Positions 24,987-37,400 of a DNA stretch of 64,000 bases are shown here, piece by piece. This DNA comes from Polytrichum commune. Lineage: Eukaryota; Streptophyta; Polytrichopsida; Polytrichales; Polytrichaceae. The stretch covers positions 16,977,501-17,041,500 of the forward strand of contig OX485805.1 of NCBI GenBank assembly GCA_950295325.1, given 5' to 3'. The notes beneath the pieces were generated by a model that did no database searches, had not been told where the DNA came from, and saw only the letters and a list, made by a program, of their open reading frames with translations. Position numbers and translations under genes: made by a program. Positions within the stretch are counted from its first letter, which is position 1, and each line of letters begins with the position of its first letter.

Positions 24987-25398
24987 TAAGGTAGGGGTGG
25001 CAATTTCCGTGCGGGTCCTAAAGTCGACCCCTATGTCGGAAACACCTTTTAAGGTGCTTTTACTTGGGTTTACAAAAGCACCTATCAAGGTGTTTTTACC
25101 GTTCATAGCGCTGCCAACATTTCATTGGCTGCCAGCGGTCGGTTTAATGCTGCCAGCGGTCGGTTTTAGAAATCCACCATGTGGATATACCACGTACCCT
25201 ATGTGAGAGTGTTGGTCACTCTACAAGGTTTCCTTTAAAAAAATTTAGGAAATCATAAATATGCCGGAATTTTTTTATTTTTTTCATAGTTGCTCTTGCA
25301 CCAGCTTTGCGGAGCGCTCTAAATTTATAAAAAAAATAATTCCAGCATCCCAACTAGGCACATCTGAAATTTGGACGGAAATAGCCACCCCTACCTTA
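24987..25398. mobile_element. MITE with 24-bp TIRs inserted in the DUF7869-type pseudogene
   Basis: The left end TAAGGTAGGGGTGGCAATTT and the right end (reverse complement TAAGGTAGGGGTGGCTATTT) match across about 24 bases with one difference. The ends begin with TA, compatible with a TA target duplication. The interior has paired segments such as the doubled TGCCAGCGGTCGGTTT at about 25130-25165. No coding capacity is seen. Confidence 0.8.
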
Positions 25399-26149
25399 TG
25401 ATGGCCCAAGGGTGGACTCTTCATTGGAAACCTAAACGACGTGCATGGATCACTATGAAATTAAATTCCCTATATACGAGAAATTTGTGGAGAAAACCAA
25501 ATTTATATGTACTAACAACATGCTAGATAATGGACTCCTGAGTTTCTACTAAAATTTTAGTTTAATGTGGTAAATGCCTCCACTAATTATACAAAACATA
25601 CTTCATGAATTAAATTAGCCTTTATTACATATTAAATTTACTTTCATTTTCCAATGAGAAAGTCATTAACCATTTTTTTTTATCCATAGCATGTAACTCA
25701 AAAAGTTGCCTCAAACAAACAAAGAAAATAGCACAATAGTTTAGCCTTACTTTATAAAAAAGACTCAAGGGAACCCCCCCCCCCCCCCAAGTATGATGGT
25801 AGAGATTGTGGTTGCTTCTCTAGTATTGCCCCTCTAAGCTTCTTGATGTCAAAGTTACTATGGAATCATGAATGGCATTAAATGGATGAATACTTTCAGA
25901 ACTTTTGGAAATCGACCTTCAAAATTGGTTGAATAATGTACCACGCAATACAACATACTTCCACGTTCTCAAGGGTCACCACCTTATGTTAGTGAACATC
26001 AATGTGTATAGTGCAGTGGATCTCAAGTTCCTTCACCAACTACATACGCAAGTCCGCAAGCCATATCTCATGCAAAAGAAATTTGATTTTATCACATGGA
26101 AAAAATTGACAACATTTACTAGCACAACAATCCCTTGAAGTCACAACTA
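25399..26149. other. Gene-free stretch with a C16 run
   Basis: A run of 16 C occupies 25775-25790. The left end (25399-25470) may be a further decayed piece of the DUF7869-type gene. No gene was recognised. Confidence 0.35.
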
Positions 26150-26410
26150 TTGAAACTCAATAGGACTAGAAATGAAATTACACAAGCAAGAACACATACA
26201 CAAAGACATATGAACAATATTTGGAGTGAGATGGTCTCCTCCACCCCTTGCCTTGCCCTTTATTGCTCATTTTTAGCTTAATTCTCACAAACAATATGAG
26301 ATAATTATCCTCCCACTACGGACCAACCTTGTAGGCTTATTACAACCTCATTTTTTCTTGTATTATAATTCTATGACTACGAGCAATCTAATGCTCCACC
26401 TTCAACACTC
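26150..26410. repeat. Long direct repeat, left copy
   Basis: It matches 27412-27665 at roughly three of four positions in the same orientation, from ATAGGACTAGA through GGACCAACCTTGTAGGCTTA to CAAT.TAATGCTCCA. The two copies bracket a tandem array. This could be a short LTR-type element, but no primer-binding site or TG...CA ends were identified. Confidence 0.5.
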
Positions 26411-26639
26411 CCACTTTGTGAGTAGTCAAAGACTTCTAATATTAATGAGTTTCTTAGTTTCTCAACCTTATATTATAAGTTTCTAACATTGTCCATAAGT
26501 TTTCACATATGTTGCCTAATTGCTTCACTTCAATTTCACGAACCTTCAAATATTGCCACATTGGCCCAATCCTCACCATGTTGAGGCAAAGTTCTCTTGA
26601 TCTCGAATCACATCCAATGCACCCATATAAGCTTTTCCA

Positions 26640-27220
26640 CACTCAATGCATTCAAACAATATTTCCTTCAACTCGAATAACCTTGAATGGTTTCAAACAA
26701 TTCTTTGAACACTCATTTCTTACAAATATGCCCTTAAACATTCAAAATGCTCAAGTCAAATGCTTTTGAACTTTAAACACCTCCAAACCTCTCAAGTAAG
26801 CCTTTAAACTCTCAAGATGCTCAAGTTAGATGTTTTTGAACTCTAAACACCTCCAAACCTCTCAAGTACACCCTTAAACATTCAAAACACTCAAGGTCAT
26901 ATGTTTTTGAATTCCAAACACCTCCAAACCTTTCAAATACATCCTTAAACACTCAAAACATTCAAGTCATATATTTTTTAATTCTAAACACCTCGAAATC
27001 TCTCAAGTATACCCTTAAACACTCAAAACACTCAGGTCATACACTTTTGAACTTTAAACACCTCCAAACATCTCAAATAAGCTTCTCCACACTCAAAATA
27101 CCCAAGTTAAATCCTTTTGAAGTCTAAACACCTCCAAACCTCTCAAAAAAAACTTCTCAATAAATAAAACATTCAAGTTAGATACTATGAAGATCTAAAC
27201 ACCTTAAGACTCATAAGTCA
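26640..27220. repeat. Degenerate ~70-bp tandem array
   Basis: The phrase AAACACCTCCAAACCTCTCA recurs with changes at about 26774, 26845, 26917, 26986, 27057 and 27126, each followed by CTTAAACACTCAAAA-like sequence. About eight units are visible. Stops in every unit exclude a protein repeat on the plus strand. Confidence 0.75.
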
Positions 27221-27411
27221 GCAATCTTTGCATCAAACAAATATTCAAGCAAAAGTAGAACACAAAGAAACACTTAAAACAACCAAATGCATCCTCGGAC
27301 ACCTCCAACGCTTAGAAACTCCAAAGCGCCAACTCCTCAAGATTCACTCCGCAACCTTAAAGCAATCAAATCCCTCGACACTTCACTTGCATGCGTAGGC
27401 CCATAACCTAT

Positions 27412-27665
27412 TGGAAGTCGATAGGACTAGAGATCAAATTGCATAAGCATATACACATACACAAAGGCATGTGAACAATGCTTGGAGAGAGATGGTCATT
27501 CTCACCCCTTACCTTGCCCTTTATTACTCAATTTCAACTTGGTTCTCACAACCAATATGGGATAACTCTTCTCCCATTACGGACCAACCTTGTAGGCTTA
27601 GTACAACCCTATTCTTTCTAGTGTTACATTTCTATAACTACAAGCAATTTAATGCTCCATCTTCG
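27412..27665. repeat. Long direct repeat, right copy
   Basis: Partner of 26150-26410. The whole bracketed unit is about 1.5 kb. Confidence 0.5.
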
Positions 27666-30600
27666 ACATACTTAAAAAAAAAATTGTTCCATATTTCAAA
27701 GCCACGTCCTTAAATAGTCTCAAAATTGTGAAAAATAATTCCAAGTACCAAACAAAGTGTTGTGGTAGGGTGCAGCGAAATTCAAGTGTTAAGAATGTCA
27801 CCCATCCAATTATTGTTCTTGGCTTCAAGCAGCTTGACCTTAGTGTAGAGCAATATTGGCTTGAAATTGGTTTGGGTCTATGACGTCTATGGGGTTTGTG
27901 GCAACTATGTAAACTCATCCAACATGGATGAAGGCCCGTCAATAACCTGACAATAAATTTATGTAATAAAACATTTACCTTTAAAAAAAACATTGTGCGA
28001 AGGTTACGTTGCTCAGTCAACCAATCACATGTGGAAGACCAATATTCACAAGTTGATCTTATTAAAATATCTATATTCATCCTTACATTCATGATCTTCT
28101 GAAAAGTAATCAACTATATTCTAGAAAGCCTTGCCTTGCTAAATCACATTGTATATTGATTTGTGAACATGCTTATGAAGGACAAACCTTTTTAATTGTA
28201 TGCAATGCATCAACATACATGAAGCTTCAATGACAATTTATATTCATAATTGGTACAAGGTTTTTTCAAGCACTCAAAATCGTTGCGGGCATTGTAGCTT
28301 TATACACATTGTCACACCCCTTCACAAATTGTCGCAACCCTTCATAAACAACCATTGTCATGAACTATCACAAATTATATGTAACCCAAATTTTGAAGAG
28401 TCATTGGATTGCTTCAATCAATCGCCATATCTATATTCATTCACACTTAGGAGCCCTAAGGGTAAATCTCTCTCTCTCTCATTATCTTGTTTTCTTTTTT
28501 TCTTGAAACTAAAGATTCTCTCAAAGGCTGCCCGGGAAAAAAGTACCAAGAGAAGCAATAGATAAGAACGCCAGTAAGTCCCGGGGGACTTCCGGCACTG
28601 TAGCTTTCTAGCAACAAAAATTTGCTTGCGCTTGCTCCTGTTGAGAGAGTTTTGAGTTTCTGAGACTCACGGCAAGGTTGTGTAGCCCTAGCCTACTTAG
28701 ACAATTCGCAACACCGAGATCTCTCTCACACACATTTTTCGTAGCCTCAAACTCTGCGGCACCATAGTCTGAATTCTTGCATGCTTAGTTATATTCTCAA
28801 GGTCTGCTACTGTGATTGACATAATACTAGCACTCACACTAAACAGCAAGATGAGCAAATCAAGCTCAGCCTCTGAGGATTTCAAGGTAGAGATATAAGC
28901 CTTGTATGCGAACAACTTACATTTGGAATGTGACTAAGAACTTAAGTTAGCACAAATCTTGCTCTAGTTACATGATTATCTGTTAATATTTTTATGACTA
29001 TGTATAACAAGAGAATGTAGAAATGGTGTAGATTACCTACCTCTAAGGAAGTGGTAAAGTCTTGTTGACATCGATAACAAGTAAGAGGTATGCTAACACC
29101 TGTTGTATGCTATACTGACATACTTCGTGGTATTCTTGGGGAGCATGGGCACATGTGAGGACCTCTTCTACAAGTGCTACACGCCTTCCGAAGATTTGTC
29201 CACTCATTTCAATTCCTAAAGACTACTTGCTTTGTGTCCGGAATTGAATTTGAGTCTTTCTTGTTTTTACACCAACTTTTTCTCTATATTCTCTAATTGA
29301 TCCTCAACTTGAGCTCTATGCACCTTGTGGTAATAAAGCAGTTGGGATTATATAAAATAGATCAAGAAAAAGAAAACCAATATAGTCATCTAACTATACA
29401 AGGTGAATCGAATAAAGTCTGAGTTTCTTGATCTTCCTACAAGATATAAAAGATAAAGTTAGAGTAACTCTATAGATAGTCACAAATATCTCTGAAAACA
29501 ACCATGATCTCCTGAAAATGTGGTGTACAGATATTATGGGTTGTATCATAATACAACCATGGATAATCAAATTTCTCCAAATAAGTGACTGATATATCTG
29601 TGTCAAAGCAAGCATGTGTGTGATGTCAGCACTGAAGGGTGAAGGTACTAATGAAACTAGTTGAGGGAATCAGAACCATAACCTAGATTTGCTCATGGCC
29701 AAGATATGGTTACTTGATATACAGTCACAATATTGCGTTATTTGATAACAGAAATGAACTATGGACTATTTGAAAATATGGAAACTCTAGAGTTGTTTCG
29801 AAGTCCTATTAGAAATAAACTGACATTTACTAAACATGGTAATTATGATGAAATTACTTTATCTGCAGTCGCAGTTAAGTCTATGGGACTAACAATACCA
29901 ATAGAGCAACCGATATTATGGAATGAGTTAGTGATTGGTTAAGGTTCTTGAATTACATTCTTGACCAAGCTATATCAAAATTAGTGATGCAATTATAATA
30001 TCCTTATATATACTGAAATACAAACTCGGATACTCAAGTACATTGATGCAACAACATTATGTATGCATATGTATGCCTACATAATTTGCTTGAGGTGAAC
30101 AACATGTATGAACAAAATTCCAACAATTTTTAACGGGAAAAAGGTGGAATAACAAGATGTGGAACGGATAGTAACTGATAAACTTGATTACCAGGACTCT
30201 TTCAAGGGATGTATGTTGTCATAACTTAACTCTACCTGTATAGTGATGACATATCCTATGAGGACAAGACATTGTTCAAGACAATTAGTTAGCTCTCTCA
30301 TATTCCACCGTGCCTACAACAATCTCAATGTTTTGAGGCAATGGGAGGTGAAGAGGCAATCAAGATAATGGTTACCTTGGCCACCTTGGGAATACAAGAC
30401 TTGCAAGCCCAAACCAACCACCACCACACCTTTGCACGCCACTTGGCACAAGTACATTGCCCCATCCCTTGAAAACCAACCACCACCCCCCCCCCTCCCC
30501 TTCAACCAATGCACAGAAAGAGGTCCCACCTATTTGTCATGATCCATATGATTCATAGTAATTCATCACAAGTGGCATAGATAATATATGTGGTGACACT

Positions 30601-31412
30601 AAGACAAATTCAAACACAACAACACATCAGTTATGAAATATTGATGTGGAGTCCACATTAAATTTGTGGTAGATAAATTCTAATGTCACACAATCCAAAT
30701 TTACAATGCACAACTTCACATGGGGTCCATTACATAACTCTAACTTATACAAGCTCCCTCCCAAATGATTATCCCTAGAACTAGAATAAATTTGGAATGA
30801 AAAAGGATGCCAAATTTATGAAATTTATATGTGCTTCAAAATATAACATCCAAATTATAAAAATACACTATATCAATTCCCTAAGGAGCAAGCATGAATG
30901 AAGAGTCTTTTTGACAATAAACTGCCCCCATTCAAGGATGGGGCAATCAATGAGCACAATCACAATAACTAAAGTTGAACATACCCCTTCATATCTTTAA
31001 CCGATTAGTCACCCTTCTTCATTATTTCATCTAAACGATAATATTCTCTCATATTTTCAAACGAACAATCATATCTTCATTTATATACAACAAGAGAGTC
31101 ATTGATTCTCACAATTTTAAGCTTGCCAATCAGACATTATGCAAAGTCACACACCCTCATGTTTTCAATGAGTTATACCCCTTCATATCTAATTAAACTA
31201 TCAATATGCTAACATACATTGAATAGAAGAATCACGTATCTTAATATTTTAAGAAACAATTAAGTCTATTCACAGTATACATTTGAAAGTCCTAGTATTA
31301 AGTCTCATCAATAATTGACTGATTATTTTTTAACACTTACATGATGGATAAAGTATAAATTATAAAGAATGTGTGCATGATTACAAACCTTAATAGGGTG
31401 GCAATATAGTGC
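27666..31412. other. Gene-free stretch
   Basis: A 154-codon minus-strand frame (28113-27649) has no recognised domain and overlaps a dispersed sequence seen again near 37000-37070 (GGGGTTTGT.G..TCTATGTAAACTCAT). A short CT run lies at about 28470-28480 and a C-rich run at 30486-30495. Nothing else was recognised. Confidence 0.3.
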
Positions 31413-31579
31413 CATAACATTATTAAGATCCATAACAGTGTTATGTGAGGCCTATAGTATTCCACAGAATATTCCCGGATATTTCCCACATTCAAACTGA
31501 ATATGAGAAATATCCGGGAATGTTTTGTGGAATATTGTAGGTCCCACAACACATTGTTATGGATCTTAATAATGTTATG
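31413..31579. repeat. Large near-perfect hairpin, ~75-base arms
   Basis: 31413-31490 pairs with 31505-31579: CATAACATTATTAAGATCCA faces TGGATCTTAATAATGTTATG, and AATATTCCCGGATATTTCCC faces its near complement. The loop is about 15 bases. It could be a fold-back MITE or a small-RNA precursor; no coding capacity is seen. Confidence 0.85.
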
Positions 31580-31699
31580 ACATATGTGATGAATGTACTT
31601 TCTCTTTCCTATATGTGAATTATTTTTTATTGTACCCCAACTTGGTACAAAGCTTTTGAATTTTGCTTTAGTATAGCTTAATACACTTATCCGGGTACT

Positions 31700-32106
31700 A
31701 TGGTGCCATTTCTAGAGTCAACTTCTCTAAAAATAATCATTTTCAAACTATAAAATAGTTCACTACATTTTCACCTTGCTAACGGATGAGTTTATATAGA
31801 TGCCACGAATCCCTAGCCCTTGAAGTTGGCCCTATAAGGAAGGAAGTATGTTTGGCAACAAGCAGTGTAAGTAGGCCACGTGTCAAGAGGGCGGTCATGG
31901 GGTTGTCATTGTTTGTGGGCCAAATCATTCCAACAAAAATCTAGTATATGAATTTGGGGCCTCTAATACCATTTCCGAAGTCAAATGATCTAAAAAGAGT
32001 CATCTTCAAACATTAAAAGTGTTAGTTGTGTTTTCACCTTGCTAACGAACGAGTTTATGTATGACAACATGAATCCCCGGCCCTTGAAGTTGGCACTATG
32101 CGGAAG
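31700..32106. repeat. Tandem dispersed repeat: empty (left) and interrupted (right) copies
   Basis: 31700-31925 and 31970-32106 (resuming at 32512) share TTTTCACCTTGCTAACG, CCCTTGAAGTTGGC, GGCAACAA and GGCCACGTGTC. The left copy is continuous; the right copy is interrupted by the MITE at 32110-32508. A diverged third copy is at about 37140-37290. Confidence 0.7.
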
Positions 32107-32109
32107 TAA

Positions 32110-32508
32110 GGGCCAGTCCACAGGGGAACCCAAGTCCTAAGCCCCAAGTCACTTGAGGTCAATTTGTGCAATCTCGACTGTTGAGAGCATGGAAGTTTGG
32201 ACTTATTACTTCACCCGGGCCCCAAGTCCCTAAGTCCCAAGTATGACAAGGATGCTTACATGGCAACGCTTTTTGTAGGTGAGGTTTAGGACCTGTGTTG
32301 AGAGTTGGGTCGAGCAAAGAAGCCAGACCTAACTCTCAGCACATGTCTCACGAACGATTTTGCATACAGTAATCAAGATCCAACTTTAACGATAATTAAC
32401 CACATTTGAGTGGTTTCTTGAGGCTCAAAAAGTCAGGACTTTGCCTCCATGTCGGGACTTGCTAACATGAGTGGGACATGGGACTTGGGACCCCATGTGA
32501 ACGGGCCG
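32110..32508. mobile_element. TAA-flanked MITE, full copy at 32 kb
   Basis: The left end is GGGCCAGTCCACAGGGGAAC. The right end, read in reverse complement, is CGGCCCGTTCACATGGGGTC. Inverted similarity extends about 45 bases. The insertion is flanked by TAA on both sides (32107-32109 and 32509-32511), and an uninterrupted related site exists at about 31845. Confidence 0.75.
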
Positions 32509-32561
32509 TAAGCACACCTGGCAACAAACAACGTAAGGAGGCCACGTGTCGGGAGGACGGT

Positions 32562-32873
32562 GGATGCTTACATGGCGACGCTTTTTGGAGGTGAGGTTTG
32601 GGACTTGTGTTGAGAGTTGGGTCGAGCAAAAAAACCAGACCCAACCTCTCGACACACGTCCCACGAACACTTTTGCATACAGTAATCAAGATCCAACTTT
32701 AACGACAATTAACAAAATTCGAATGGTGCCTCGAGGCTCCAAAAGCCGGGACTTTGCCTCCACGTCGGGACTTGGTAACATGAGTGGGACGTGGGACTTG
32801 GGACCCCATGTGACCGGGCCGTAAGTACGCCTGGCAACAAGCGGTGTGTGAACGCCACGTGGTGGGAGGGACG
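32562..32873. repeat. 312-bp tandem duplication containing the MITE right half
   Basis: 32250-32561 (right half of the MITE plus its right flank) is repeated directly as 32562-32873 with few changes. It is therefore a segmental duplication, not a second insertion. Confidence 0.8.
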
Positions 32874-32984
32874 GTGGGGACGTCATCGTCATTTGGACAC
32901 CGCCCCCATCTCCCCCAATTAATTCGCGTGGCCGTAGTATAGCTTACGTATACGGCCCTAGGCTAGCCTCAAGAAGGCATGAGA

Positions 32985-33297
32985 GGGCACTATGCTAGGC
33001 TAGGCTAGGCTAGGCGGCCCTTCCCTTCCCTTCCCTTCCCTTCCCTTTGCTTCCCTTCCATTCGCTTCCCTTTGCTTCAGTCGACGGTCCTTGGTGGTGG
33101 TCGACGGTGATGGATATGGTTGCCACCCAACACACACCCACCGTGCACTTGCAATCAAATCTCATCTCAGTTCATTGCACTGCCGCCCCCCACTTCCATT
33201 GGCAGTGTGTCACGGGCCTGCCTGTGCCACATCTCAACATCACCCTGCTCATGTGAAGTGAAGTGAAGTGGAGTGGAGGGGAGTGGAGTGGAGTGAT
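32985..33297. repeat. Cluster of simple repeats
   Basis: Tandem GGCTA (about 32993-33014), TTCCC (about 33019-33047) and GAAGTG/GAGTGGAG units (about 33255-33295) occur within 300 bases, just before the satellite. Confidence 0.8.
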
Positions 33298-33299
33298 GG

Positions 33300-34480
33300 T
33301 AATAAGGGCCACTCTACACCTAGCCCAAGCACGAGGGCCCGGAAATATACAAATTATGTGATTGGTCGGGAAGCCGGAGACGGTCCACGTTCACCTTACA
33401 CTACACCTTGTGAGCCTGAAGGGCCAACATGAGCTTTGAAGTGGATGGGAATTCTACATGGCTTTCTACATGGCTTTCTACGCGGCAACACGTGATGGTA
33501 ATAAGGGGTCGCTTTATGCTAGTTGAGTTTGGGGCCCCTTGATTGGCCTGTAATATACAAATTATGTGATTGGTTGAGAAGCTGGAGACGGTCCACGTTC
33601 ACCTTACACTACACCTTGCGAGCCTGAAGGGCCAACATGAGCTTTGAAGTGGATGGGAATTCTACATGGCTTTCTACATGGCTTTCTACACGGCAACACG
33701 TGATGGTAATAAGGGGTCGCTTTATGCTAGTTGAGTTTGGGGGCCCTTGATTGGCCCGTAATATACAAATTATGTGATTGGTTGAGAAGCTGGAGACGGT
33801 CCACCTTACGCTAGACCTTGCGAGCCTGAAGGGTCAACATGAGCTTTGAAGTGGATGGGAATTCTACATGGCTTTCTACGTGGCAACACGTGATGGTAAT
33901 ACGGGGTCACTTGATGCTAGTCAAGTTTGGGGCCCCTTGATTGGCTTGCAATATACAAATTATGCGATTGGTCGAGAAGTCAGAGACGGTCCACGTTCAC
34001 CTTACACTACACCTTGCAAGCCTAAAGTGCCAACATAAGTTTTAAAGTGGATGGGAACTCTACATGGCTTTCTACACGGCAACACGTGATGGTAATAAAG
34101 GGTCACTTTATGCTAGTCGAGTTTGGGGGCCCTTGATTGGCCTGTAATATACAAATTATGTGATTGGTTGAGAAGTCGGAGACAGTCCACGTTCACCTTA
34201 CACTACACCTTGCGAGCCTGAAGGGCCAACATAAGTTTCGGAATGGATGGAAATTCTACATGGCTTTCTACTCGGCAACAAGTGATGGTAATGAGGGTCG
34301 CTTTACACCAGTCGAGTGTGGGGGCCCTTGATTGGCCTATGATATACAAATTATGTGATGCGTCAAGAAGTTGGAGATGGTCCAAGTTCATTTTACACTA
34401 GGCTTTGAAGGCCTAAGGGACCAAAACAAGTTTTGGAATGGATGAAAATTCTGCATGGCTTCCTACACAACAACAAGTGG
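33300..34480. repeat. Satellite-like array, six units of ~190-209 bp
   Basis: The anchor ATATACAAATTATG recurs at about 33343, 33552, 33760, 33950, 34146 and 34342. Each unit also carries GACGGTCCACGTTCACCTTA, GATGGGAATTCTACATGGCT and ACACGTGATGGTAATA in fixed order. Divergence increases to the right. Within two units GGCTTTCTACAT is itself doubled. Confidence 0.9.
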
Positions 34481-37400
34481 ATAATACAGTTTCATGGTCT
34501 ACTAGATGTTGCGTTGGGCCAATCAAAAAGAGGTGGGTTCGCCTGAAAACTGCAGGTCGTGGCAATCAATTCAATTGCCACTAGCTCCTAGATATATTAC
34601 ATTGTCCCAACATGGGATCCGAACCCGAACAAATGTTATGATCCCTCAATGTGGTCCACTTTCACTTTACACTAAGGGTATGTTTACATTAATTTAAGGC
34701 ATTAGGCCATGGCTCTTAGATGGCCATGGCACCTTGCTTTTTGGGTGAGAGTATAGAGAAGTCCATGAACTATAGCCCAACAGTCTTGTGAAGATCACAA
34801 ACCCTTATTGTAAACATAAACTCTTACCACACATTACATTAGGCTTACCTTCAAGAGTTGTCTTGAAAATTTCCCCTACAATCTTGGTCGACATTATTCA
34901 TACTTGCCATGTGGAATTCCATGTAGGATTTTTGTACACTAAAAATGTTATGAATTGAACTTGAAGGCCCATCAATTGCAAAAATTAATATTTTTTTCCC
35001 ACGGTACAATCTTTGGATGATTTTCAAGGACCCTTAGATTTTCATGGTCATGGCTCTTGCTATGTGTGTGCTCTAAGAGTGGCCCTTCATCATACAATAC
35101 CCTACATTTGTGAGGTGTGGGTTAAGGTTTGGGTTTAAGATTGAACACCAAAAATCCATCTGCTCAAAAGAGATTGCATGATGTGCTCACATTGTAATTA
35201 CGGTAAGTCACCCACCTTTGCGAAATCTTAACATTGTGTTAAGGTGATGTCTAAAGAGATTATTCTCATCACTTAACGAAGTGATAAGGGAAATTACTAA
35301 TCTTCACCTCCATAAAGTCAACTGACTAAAGTAATTGGGTCTAATTCAGTTCTTATCTTAATCGTACCACTACATTTGAGTGTGATGGTTTTAGATTTGG
35401 ATTTTAAAATGGACACTGAAAAGACATGTGTTTGAAAGAGATTGGATGATGTGCTCAATTATTTTGTTGATTGTTCTAGATTCAATAATTAACATAATTG
35501 AGAAGACCTATATGATTAATTAGGAAGAAAAAAGAATCACTTTGATAATGAATGAGATAATCACATGAGCTCTTGAACTTACAATGATCGCCAATAACTT
35601 CAATTTGGGTTTGTTAATCAGTGTGTACCAATCACATGTTGAATATCCTAAGAGAAGTGGTTGCAAAGCTAGAAATGTCGGTTTGAGGCCCATTTCCTCA
35701 TAAGCAGCAAGACATCCACCAACTCCAATTGTTCATGAGGCGTAACCAATATATTCATGGAAAAATGTTGAAAGTTATGAATGAAATGTCCTCTACGTGG
35801 ATACAATTACACATGGTTGGATTTGTTGGGAGTGCTCTCCACTTGGAATGCATGGTTAAGTACATTTAAGATGTTTAAGGTCCATTCACAGCTAAGGACA
35901 CTCATGTAAGTTAAAGGTGAAATGTCGGGAATCTCGCTTAGTTCATAGAGTTTTTTTCATGTAGTTAATTTGACCCCGAATTTAGCATCGGAAACGTTGA
36001 TAAAGTCTAGTGATCATGTGAAGTTGATATGAATCACCCACAAACATATAGGGGGTAGTTTTTATCCACATCATTATACATGGTGCCATGAACCCTAAGC
36101 CTGCCCATTCACAAATATCAATAGTATTGTAATACGGCCATACAATATGCTACTGGAGGCTCATAAATGTCACCTCTGCTAATTGTCATTGTGGCACTAT
36201 TTGTCAAGATAAGAAACTCATTGATTGATTGATTGATTTACTTGTAAATTTTTGTGGTATGGTATAATTTAGTTAGAAGCTTGCACATTGGACCACTTGA
36301 GATGAAAGTGTTACATTTTAGTATGCAAGATGAAGTTATTATCGAGCATAGGAATGTCAAATGTCATGTGTTTACATTAATGATCAACTTTTTGGTCATA
36401 GTGTAACCTAGGCATGGCCTCATAATAAGTCAACTGACACTATTAGGCCAATGATACGAAATAGCATGAATACAATACAGTCTCATTCATAATATGCCAC
36501 AAATACTCTATAGATAGGTGACTACATATGTAACAGACAACCATTTAGAAACCTCTTAGCATAGTAAGTAGTGCAATGGTGATCAAGAAATTAATGTAAT
36601 CATGCCACATGCATGCGGGATCCTAGATAGATAGAACCTTTATATACAAAAACAAAATAGGACCCAAAAGTGGATTATATTTAAAATGCATAACAACATA
36701 ATAGTCTCATGTATGTATATGACAACTTTGAACTTTTGGTGTAAATTGCTTCAATTATGTATACAAAATATAAGTGGTTGGAAAGAAAAGAGCATTTGTT
36801 GGATTTATGATCATAAATCCCTTTATAGTGAGAAAGTCTACATATGAACTCACATGAACTGTTTGGAGCTTTAAGGTATACACATATTCACAAAAAATTC
36901 CTTGTGAGAAAATTTAGGGGCCCTCAAGGCACACTTATCTTTCCCCCAAAATCTTACTATTTTATTTATTTCTACAAGACTAGGTGTATCAACTTGAAGG
37001 CCCCTTCCATATGGACATGGGGTTTGTTGTGTCTATGTAAACTCATTCATCGCGGATGAAGGGGCTTCAATATAAACAACTCTTCTACAAAGTTGAGGAC
37101 CGATTCATCCCAATTGGACTCCACTAGACTGATTTTGGGGCTTTTGATGCTATGTTTCCAAAGTCCGATAATCTAAAAATGGACCTTACATGCTATGATA
37201 CAGTTTGCTACAATTTCATCTTCACATTGGATGAGTTTACGTAGACACCACAAACCCTTATCCCTTTGTAGTATCATATAGGCTACATTGAGTGCCCCTC
37301 CCTAAGACCACACACCACTCAAATATAGGTGTCCAAATAAGATGCATAACCAAATTGGCCACGTCGACCCTTATAGAATCTCATTGAATCCTAGATTCCC

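Noticed and set aside
27649-28113. 154-codon minus-strand ORF as a gene
   Set aside because: No domain was recognised, and part of it overlaps a dispersed repeat.
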